The notes below the pieces were generated by a model. It was not told the origin of the DNA. It saw only the letters and a program-made list of their open reading frames with translations, and did not search any database. Made by a program: the position numbers and the translations under genes. From assembly GCA_021807585.1 (NCBI GenBank), contig JAKBCQ010000235.1:1-5573 (forward strand): a stretch of 5,573 nucleotides of DNA, written 5' to 3'. Each line of letters begins with the position of its first letter. The first letter of the stretch is position 1. This stretch comes from Planctomycetota bacterium (lineage in GTDB: Bacteria; Planctomycetota; Planctomycetia; Isosphaerales; Isosphaeraceae). Positions 1 to 4,032 of the stretch are shown here, piece after piece.

Positions 1-64
1 TCGCAGCCAAAAGTGAACCCGCTCCGTCGCCCGTCACCGTGAATTCCACGGTTCGCTTCTCCAT
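1..64 (-). CDS. N-terminus of an unidentified protein, cut by the window edge
   Basis: Only the first 21 codons are present; the frame stays open to the left edge. The predicted N-terminus reads MEKRTVEFTVTGDGAGSLLA. I do not recognise the family, and there is no signal peptide or membrane segment in the visible part. The start at 64 is chosen because GAAGGA (78 to 73 on the minus strand) sits 8 bases upstream. An in-frame ATG three codons earlier, at 73, overlaps that ribosome binding site and is less likely. The gene begins 19 bases after the stop codon of the lipB-like gene on the same strand with no terminator between them, so co-transcription is likely. Function unknown. Confidence 0.6.
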   Translation of the reverse strand, partial: MEKRTVEFTVTGDGAGSLLAA

Positions 65-72
65 GTTGAGCA

Positions 73-78
73 TCCTTC
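73..78 (-). promoter_or_regulatory. Ribosome binding site of the truncated left-edge gene
   Basis: GAAGGA on the minus strand, 8 bases before the ATG at 64. It is one of the best Shine-Dalgarno matches in the window and decides between the two in-frame ATG codons at 73 and 64. Confidence 0.6.
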
Positions 79-83
79 GGAAA

Positions 84-839
84 TCAACGCGCCTCGGCGT
101 AAAGTGCGTCGGGACGCACCCGCCGCGCCAGCGAAGGATGGCTTGTATAAATATAATGATCTTTAAACGAGAATCGCTCTTCGATGTTACGGACGAGGGT
201 TTCTCGAACCGCGGATTGATGAGCGGGTCGGCGTCGGATCGCCTCCATCGACGTTTGACGAAGGCCGCCGGGAAACGGTCCCGGCTCGTCGAGGATGTGA
301 AAAAAAGGGAGATACGCGCCGATATTGAGCGTGATTCCGTGATACGCGATCCAGCGATCGATCGCGATTCCGATCGACGCGACGCGATCCTCTCCGACGT
401 AGACGCCCGGTCGGCCGTGGATTCGTCTTCCGGGGACGTCGAAATCGGCGAGTGTTGTGATGAGCGCATCGTGGAGGCGGTCGATCAGGCTGCGAACGCC
501 GATTCCCAGGCGATCGAGCGGGAGGGCGAAATACACTCCGAGTTGTCCGGGGACGTGGAGGACGCAGCCGCCGCCTCGATTGACCCAGCGCGTTTTTAGC
601 GACATGGCGCGTAGCTGCTCGTCGTCGGGTTTGATATGCGCTCGCGAGCCCGTTCGGCCGACGCTGATGACGGGGTCGTGCTCGCACAAGATCATTGCGG
701 AGAGGCCCGATTCGCCCACTTCATAAACGAGCCGGCGTTGGAGCCGCATCGCGTCGTCGAAATCGATTCGTCCTAAAAAATAAACCTCGAGAGCCGGCTC
801 GATCCCGAAGCCGGGGAGCGCCTGATCGGTCGTCGTCAT
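84..839 (-). CDS. lipB: LipB-family octanoyltransferase-like protein with altered active site
   Basis: This 251-residue protein belongs to the biotin/lipoate A/B protein ligase fold. LipB normally moves octanoyl from acyl carrier protein to lipoyl domains in the cytoplasm. Visible family features are HDPVISVGR (54-62), RGGGCVLHVPGQ (88-99, matching RGGxxTYHGPGQ in E. coli LipB), GVYVGEDRVASIG (145-157) and YHGITLNI (166-173). Two features depart from the family. The catalytic Lys before the IAxxG-like segment is Arg152, and the C-terminal half has no cysteine, so the nucleophile expected near residues 184-190 is absent. The HGPGQ glycine is also Val96. Length is close to normal for the family. 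The ATG at 839 is preferred because similarity begins soon after it. Possible starts are a GTG at 842 or an ATG at 932 that would add 31 basic residues; none has a strong Shine-Dalgarno. The family call is firm; octanoyltransferase activity is not. The symbol marks family membership only. Confidence 0.82.
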   Translation of the reverse strand: MTTTDQALPGFGIEPALEVYFLGRIDFDDAMRLQRRLVYEVGESGLSAMILCEHDPVISVGRTGSRAHIKPDDEQLRAMSLKTRWVNRGGGCVLHVPGQLGVYFALPLDRLGIGVRSLIDRLHDALITTLADFDVPGRRIHGRPGVYVGEDRVASIGIAIDRWIAYHGITLNIGAYLPFFHILDEPGPFPGGLRQTSMEAIRRRPAHQSAVRETLVRNIEERFSFKDHYIYTSHPSLARRVRPDALYAEAR

Positions 840-987
840 CACACACCGCCCCCCGTCGGCTCGTTTCCTGAAAATCAACAAAAGTTCACACCAGGAGATC
901 CCGAGGGATCGCCGCGATCGTCCGTTCCGCATCGTTCGATCGGTTTCCCCGCGGCGCGACGCGTCTTGCGAGTGCGACGAGGCCCGA

Positions 988-998
988 GGTTCAGAACC
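988..998. promoter_or_regulatory. Inverted repeat GGTTC-A-GAACC at the predicted lipB start site
   Basis: A perfect 5+5 inverted repeat about one central base. It abuts the predicted -10 box (999-1004) on the downstream side, where a repressor could cover the transcription start. Operator function is inferred from position only. Confidence 0.3.
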
Positions 999-1026
999 AT
1001 TCTAGCAGCAAGACCGCCGTTCTCAA
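999..1026 (-). promoter_or_regulatory. Sigma70-like promoter for the lipB-like gene
   Basis: Read on the minus strand, TTGAGA (1026 to 1021; 5 of 6 to the -35 consensus) is followed by a 16-base spacer and TAGAAT (1004 to 999; 5 of 6 to the -10 consensus). Transcription would begin near 992, leaving a leader of about 150 bases before the ATG at 839. That leader could also include the alternative in-frame ATG at 932. Confidence 0.5.
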
Positions 1027-1033
1027 AAGAGAA
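1020..1033. promoter_or_regulatory. Inverted repeat TTCTC-AAAA-GAGAA overlapping the -35 box
   Basis: A perfect 5+5 inverted repeat with a four-base AAAA centre. It covers the predicted minus-strand -35 element at 1021-1026, so a bound protein could block polymerase. Alternatively it is a chance short palindrome. Confidence 0.28.
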
Positions 1034-1208
1034 GAGCCGGTCGAATCGCCCGCGGCGGCGACGGCGTACGATTCGGCGGGAGCGACGAGTTCCCCGGAGC
1101 ACGCCGAAGACGCGAAAAAGCTTCATTCGCGGGGATCGCTTGACTCCGCGTGGCGATCCATGCTTCGATATATCAGCGCAGTGTTCCGTTTCTGATTCGA
1201 ATCCGTCG

Positions 1209-1237
1209 TTGACCTCGCGAGCTTTCCGTGGCAAAGT
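1209..1237 (+). promoter_or_regulatory. Weak candidate promoter for the membrane protein/regulator pair
   Basis: TTGACC at 1209-1214 is 5 of 6 to the -35 consensus. A 17-base spacer leads to CAAAGT at 1232-1237, only 3 of 6 to the -10 consensus. The start would fall about 40 bases before the ATG at 1282, which is a reasonable distance. A second TTGACT at 1140 has its AT-rich partner (GATATATC, 1167-1174) too far away, 21 bases. Confidence 0.25.
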
Positions 1238-1281
1238 ACGTTTGATCGAGGCCTCGACGCGAACCCGGTGAGGAAAATGAC

Positions 1282-1887
1282 ATGGAATACACCGAGGCGA
1301 TCAGCCGCATCAGCGAAATTCACGAGCATCTGGCCAAAGGCGAGGTGTATCGCGGGTTCCGCTCGGCGCCGATGGCGATCTCGGGGCTGTTGGGGCTTTC
1401 CGCGGCGATCGCTCGACCCGTCCTCTTTCCCTCGGCCGAATCGGGATCGATTCTTGTTTACTGGATCATCGTCGCGGCGCTCTGCGCGATCATCGGCGGC
1501 AGTGAAACCGCATATTATTATCTGTTTGTCGATGATGAATTCGGCCGCAGGCGAACCCGCAAGGTGTTAAGCCAATTCGTTCCGTGTTTGGCGGCGGGAG
1601 GGGCGATCACGTTCGGCCTGGCGCGGCGCGACCCGAGTTTGATCGAATATCTTCCCTCGCTCTGGGCGATCGTCTTCAGTTTGGGGGTGTTTGCCGCGCG
1701 ACCGTATCTTCCCCGCTCGATCGGGTGGGTGGCGCTTTATTATGCGATCACGGGGTGTGCGCTATTGATCGGGATCGATCGTTGCGGCGGGTATTTCGAT
1801 ATCGAGATCGGCGGAGCATTCGGGATCGGTCAATTGGCGGCGGCGCTCGTCTTTTATTGGAACCTTGAAAGGACGGAACATGCCTAG
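1282..1887 (+). CDS. Six-helix integral membrane protein of unknown function
   Basis: This 201-residue protein has about six hydrophobic segments, near residues 30-48, 57-73, 97-114, 123-139, 146-165 and 175-193. A soluble, mildly charged N-terminus of about 25 residues (EYTEAISRISEIHEHL) precedes them. The loop around residues 84-95 carries DDE followed by several arginines. I recognise no catalytic motif, signal peptide or transporter signature and do not assign a family. The start is supported by GAGG at 1270-1273, 8 bases before the ATG. The gene overlaps the following winged-helix regulator by 8 bases, so the two are almost certainly translated together. The membrane protein may sense or transmit a signal to the regulator, or be its main target; that is inference from gene order only. 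Confidence 0.85.
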   Translation: MEYTEAISRISEIHEHLAKGEVYRGFRSAPMAISGLLGLSAAIARPVLFPSAESGSILVYWIIVAALCAIIGGSETAYYYLFVDDEFGRRRTRKVLSQFVPCLAAGGAITFGLARRDPSLIEYLPSLWAIVFSLGVFAARPYLPRSIGWVALYYAITGCALLIGIDRCGGYFDIEIGGAFGIGQLAAALVFYWNLERTEHA

Positions 1888-2317
1888 CCCTGGCGGAGTG
1901 AAGAAGCGAAAGGACTCTGAAGGCGAAGTCGCGGGTGATCACGGCCGGCACGCGTACGATCGGCTCGACCGGGTGTTGCACGAGAAGGCTCGGCTGGGGA
2001 TTCTCACATCCTTGATGACGCGTCCGGAGGGGCTTAACTTCAACGAACTGAAGCAGCTCTGCGCGCTCACCGACGGCAACCTGAGCCGCCACATCGACGT
2101 CTTGCACGAGGCGGGGCTGATCGAGGTTTTGAAGGGCTACGAGAACAATCGACCGAAGACGATCTGCAAGCTGACTCCCGCGGGGCGCAAACGGTTTCTT
2201 GAATATCTCGCCGAGCTCGAGCGTGTGATCCACGACGCGCTTCCCGAGGGCGTATCGGCGCCCGAGTCATCGAAGAAAGGCTCGCCTCGGGGGGCTTTGA
2301 GATTCGGTCCGGCGTGA
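1880..2317 (+). CDS. Small winged-helix transcriptional regulator (HTH_34/MarR-like)
   Basis: This 145-residue cytoplasmic DNA-binding protein has a charged N-terminal tail of about 25 residues. The winged helix follows: a first helix RLDRVLHEKARLGILTSLMT (28-47), the helix-turn-helix LNFNELKQLCALTDGNLSRH (52-71) with recognition helix around DGNLSRHIDVLHEAGL (65-80), and a wing with the N-N-R-P-K-T segment (89-94) ending in KLTPAGRKRF. A last helix to about residue 120 may serve dimerisation. This layout fits the winged-helix family Pfam calls HTH_34, close to the MarR and ArsR groups. No metal-binding or ligand domain is visible. The ATG at 1880 is chosen because GAAAGGA (1867-1873) lies 6 bases upstream; a TTG at 1865 is an unlikely alternative. 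It overlaps the upstream membrane-protein gene by 8 bases. Likely target: its own promoter; not shown. Confidence 0.88.
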   Translation: MPSPGGVKKRKDSEGEVAGDHGRHAYDRLDRVLHEKARLGILTSLMTRPEGLNFNELKQLCALTDGNLSRHIDVLHEAGLIEVLKGYENNRPKTICKLTPAGRKRFLEYLAELERVIHDALPEGVSAPESSKKGSPRGALRFGPA

Positions 2318-2326
2318 GAGCCGATG

Positions 2327-2358
2327 AACACCACGGTATAAACACGTGTTGTTATTTT
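2327..2358 (+). terminator. Candidate intrinsic terminator after the regulator gene
   Basis: AACA-c-CACG (2327-2335) pairs with CGTG-t-TGTT (2345-2353) around a 9-base loop, giving eight base pairs with one C-T mismatch. ATTTT follows at 2354-2358. It lies 10 bases past the stop codon at 2317. The stem is not GC-rich and the T run is short, so termination may be partial. Confidence 0.35.
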
Positions 2359-2446
2359 GGAACAATACGCCCCGAACGAACGGGGAGATCGGAACGGGTT
2401 GTTTCGAGCGAGATGATGTCGTTTGGGGCGGCGCGCTTTTGAACGC

Positions 2447-2462
2447 CTTTGCGGCTTTGCGG
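2447..2462 (+). repeat. Tandem duplication of CTTTGCGG
   Basis: Two exact adjacent copies of the 8-mer (2447-2454 and 2455-2462). No third copy follows. It may be a simple slippage product. Confidence 0.4.
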
Positions 2463-2486
2463 TGGGGTCCGCGTCGCAAGACTTCC

Positions 2487-2521
2487 TTAAGCATAATAAT
2501 ATATTTATAGTATTGATATTT
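2487..2521 (+). promoter_or_regulatory. AT-rich island, possible queF operon promoter region
   Basis: This 35-base stretch is nearly all A and T in otherwise GC-rich DNA. It contains several -10-like hexamers, including CATAAT (2492-2497) and TATAGT (2506-2511), each 5 of 6 to consensus. No good -35 hexamer sits at the right distance (2483-2488 reads TTCCTT). It is the most promoter-like place upstream of queF, but the exact elements are unresolved. Confidence 0.3.
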
Positions 2522-2526
2522 GGATG

Positions 2527-2550
2527 CAAGCCTGCGATTGGGCGGGCTTG
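2527..2550. promoter_or_regulatory. Strong 9-bp hairpin in the queF leader region
   Basis: CAAGCCTGC (2527-2535) pairs with GCGGGCTTG (2542-2550) around a six-base loop GATTGG. All nine pairs form, one as a G-U wobble. No T run follows on the plus strand, so it is not a standard terminator for that strand. It lies just downstream of the AT-rich island, so it would form at the 5' end of a transcript starting there. It could stabilise the RNA or act in regulation. Confidence 0.35.
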
Positions 2551-2697
2551 ACGATCGTTCGAATTCGGCTCGGCGTCGATCGCGCACGAAATTGTCTTGA
2601 TCGAGTTGATGTGTGAATTTTTGCGTATCGAGTTGAAATTGGTCGTTTCGGCCGGCCGAGAGGGCCGCGAACTCTATATGATCACGGCGTGTCGAGC

Positions 2698-2730
2698 CGA
2701 ATTCGATGACGCCGCCGCCGACCGAATTCG
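2698..2730. repeat. Paired CGAATTCG palindromes upstream of queF
   Basis: Exact copies of the palindrome lie at 2698-2705 and 2723-2730, with starts 25 bases apart. A third copy lies at 2560-2567. All three precede the preferred queF start at 2766, consistent with a paired operator, but the word is short and the function is inferred. Confidence 0.3.
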
Positions 2731-2752
2731 GTTCTCAATCGGTGGAAACCCT

Positions 2753-2756
2753 GGAG
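2753..2756 (+). promoter_or_regulatory. Ribosome binding site deciding the queF start
   Basis: GGAG lies 9 bases before the ATG at 2766 and only 3 bases before the in-frame ATG at 2760, which favours 2766. The in-frame ATG at 2706 has no comparable site. Confidence 0.45.
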
Positions 2757-2765
2757 CGGATGACG

Positions 2766-3113
2766 ATGCCGAACGAGCTGGAAACGTTTCCCAATCAATT
2801 CCCCAATCGTGATTACGAGATTGAGATCACGTGTCCCGAGTTTACGGCGGTCTGTCCGAAGACGGGTCAGCCCGATTTTGGCGTGATCAGGATCGCTTAC
2901 GTGCCGGACGCGGTTTGTGTCGAGCTGAAAAGTCTGAAACTGTACCTGCAAGCGTACCGCGATAAAGGGATTTTTTACGAACATTCGATCAATACGATCC
3001 TCGACGATCTGGTCGCGGCGTGTTCACCGAGGCGGATGACGGTGACGGGAGACTTCACGCCGCGGGGGGGGATTTCGTCACGGATTATCGCGCGTCATGA
3101 AAAATCAGCGTAA
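2766..3113 (+). CDS. queF: NADPH-dependent 7-cyano-7-deazaguanine (preQ0) reductase
   Basis: QueF reduces the nitrile of preQ0 to the primary amine of preQ1 using two NADPH. This is the step before Tgt inserts preQ1 into tRNA in queuosine synthesis. The 115-residue protein is the short, single-domain (YkvM/B. subtilis-like) type. It begins ELETFPNQFPNRDYEI, followed by PEFTAVCPKTGQPDF with the nucleophile Cys30 and the general acid Asp37, at the same spacing as Cys55 and Asp62 in B. subtilis. The QueF signature ELKSLKLYL spans 53-61, then GIFYEHS (68-74), LDDLVAACSPRRM (79-91) and GDFTPRGGIS (95-104). The core is complete. The start at 2766 is preferred for its GGAG and because family similarity begins within a few residues. 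An in-frame ATG at 2706 would add 20 residues. It is probably the first gene of the run that includes the SAM hydrolase, bioA and bioD. Confidence 0.95.
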   Translation: MPNELETFPNQFPNRDYEIEITCPEFTAVCPKTGQPDFGVIRIAYVPDAVCVELKSLKLYLQAYRDKGIFYEHSINTILDDLVAACSPRRMTVTGDFTPRGGISSRIIARHEKSA

Positions 3114-3219
3114 TTCGATAAATCCGACGCCGGGATCGGTCCGATTCCGTATGATTCCTGTATCGGTCCCCCCAAGCGAAGCGAACGGTCTCACCAAACT
3201 TTCCGAACAGGCTGAAACC

Positions 3220-4032
3220 ATGCGTTCGAGCATATTGACGCTGACGACCGATTTTGGAATCCAAGGTCCGTATGTCGCCGCGGTGAAGGGGATCGTTCTT
3301 GGGCTGGCGCCCAAGACGGTATTGGTGGATGTCACGCACACGATTGCGCCCCAGAACGTCCTTGAGGGGGCGTTTGTGCTTGGGAGCATTGTGGGGGCGT
3401 TCCCGCCGGGAACGGTTCATTTGGGAGTCGTCGATCCGGGCGTGGGAACCGATCGAAGGATCATCGCGGTTGAGGTTGCGGATCAGTGGTTTATCGCGCC
3501 CGATAACGGATTGCTCACATGTGTCGTTCGTGACCGAGAGCCGAGTCAGATCCGTCATGTGGTTAATCCCTCGATTCGTCGCGAACACGTTTCGTCGACG
3601 TTTCACGGCCGAGACATCATGGCGCCCGCGGCGGCTTTCCTGCTTGGCGGGGGAGATCCCGCCGAACTTGGCCCGCGGCTCGATCAGATCGTACGGCTCA
3701 GCAATTTTTCGGCGACGAGCGTGAACGGTTCGGGATCGCTTGTGGGCGAGGTCGTGTTTCGCGATTCGTTCGGTAATTTAATCACCAATTTATCCAAGCA
3801 TGAAATGATGAGTCGAGGATCGGATCCGCTCGATTGGGTCGTCGAGATTGCGGGGGAGCGGATCGAGGGGATTTGTCGGACGTACGGCGAGCGGTTGTTG
3901 GGGAGTTTGATCGCGCTTTACGGCAGCGAGGGTTGGCTCGAGATCGCGGTGGTCAACGGCGACGCGGCGCGTTCTTTGGCCGCGGGCCCGGGGATGTCGG
4001 TTTGGGCGAAACGCCGCGGATATGCGTTATGA
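3220..4032 (+). CDS. S-adenosyl-L-methionine hydrolase (adenosine-forming), former DUF62 family
   Basis: Characterised members use water to split SAM into adenosine and L-methionine; the fold is shared with bacterial fluorinase and chlorinase. The 270-residue protein has family-typical length. It opens with ILTLTTDFG (5-13; Asp11). VDPGVGTDRR (71-80) supplies the conserved Asp72 and Arg79, and STFHGRDIMAPAAA (126-139) supplies His129. Together they form the Asp-Arg-His set described for the hydrolases. PDNG (94-97) and DSFGNLITN (182-190) are the usual adenosine-contacting segments. The extra loop of fluorinase is not apparent. The ATG at 3220 is chosen because AGG lies 8 bases upstream and homology begins three residues in. 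The frame stays open back to an ATG at 3097 inside queF, but that 41-residue extension has no family match. The stop overlaps the bioA start in ATGA, indicating translational coupling. The physiological role of this family is not settled; control of SAM level is the usual proposal. Confidence 0.92.
   Translation: MRSSILTLTTDFGIQGPYVAAVKGIVLGLAPKTVLVDVTHTIAPQNVLEGAFVLGSIVGAFPPGTVHLGVVDPGVGTDRRIIAVEVADQWFIAPDNGLLTCVVRDREPSQIRHVVNPSIRREHVSSTFHGRDIMAPAAAFLLGGGDPAELGPRLDQIVRLSNFSATSVNGSGSLVGEVVFRDSFGNLITNLSKHEMMSRGSDPLDWVVEIAGERIEGICRTYGERLLGSLIALYGSEGWLEIAVVNGDAARSLAAGPGMSVWAKRRGYAL

Larger units (their letters stand above)
840..1281. other. Non-coding divergent intergenic region
   Basis: This region of about 440 bases separates the minus-strand lipB-like gene from the plus-strand membrane-protein gene. 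Open frames on both strands here encode arginine-rich, low-complexity peptides with no recognisable family, so I treat it as non-coding. It contains a good minus-strand promoter near 999-1026, two inverted repeats around it, and a weaker plus-strand promoter candidate near 1209-1237. No RNA gene was recognised. Confidence 0.6.
2318..2765. other. Non-coding region upstream of queF
   Basis: About 450 bases without a convincing gene. From left to right it holds a terminator-like hairpin (2327-2358), a small CCCCG/CGGGG hairpin (2370-2385), a tandem 8-base repeat CTTTGCGG (2447-2462), an AT-rich island (about 2487-2521), a strong hairpin (2527-2550) and three CGAATTCG palindromes. I looked for a preQ1 riboswitch, which controls queF in some bacteria, and did not recognise one. 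Confidence 0.55.

Noticed and set aside
39..599. 186-codon open frame on the plus strand, antisense to the lipB-like gene
   Set aside because: It lies wholly opposite a gene with clear family motifs, its product is charged and repetitive with no domain, and long antisense frames are common in GC-rich genes.
875..1271. Open frames of about 100-120 codons on both strands in the divergent intergenic region
   Set aside because: The products are arginine-rich and low in complexity, lack ribosome binding sites, and overlap the predicted promoter.
2370..2385. CCCCG/CGGGG hairpin as a terminator
   Set aside because: The stem has only five pairs and no T run follows on either strand.
2137..2587. Two minus-strand frames opposite the regulator gene and its downstream region
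   Set aside because: They overlap the winged-helix gene antisense and encode basic, low-complexity products with no motif.
2318..2765. preQ1 riboswitch upstream of queF
   Set aside because: I could not find the conserved A-rich tail or the pseudoknot pairing of the known preQ1 classes.
2597..2812. 71-codon plus-strand frame starting with TTG before queF
   Set aside because: It has a poor start codon, no clear ribosome binding site and no family resemblance, and it runs out of frame into the start of queF.
3834..4028. N-terminal extension of bioA by 65 codons
   Set aside because: The extension lies entirely inside the SAM hydrolase gene, and the ATGA overlap gives a natural start; BioA similarity begins after 4029.
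3220..4032. Fluorinase or chlorinase instead of SAM hydrolase
   Set aside because: The Asp-Arg-His set typical of hydrolases is present and the extra fluorinase loop is not apparent; the context is primary metabolism.
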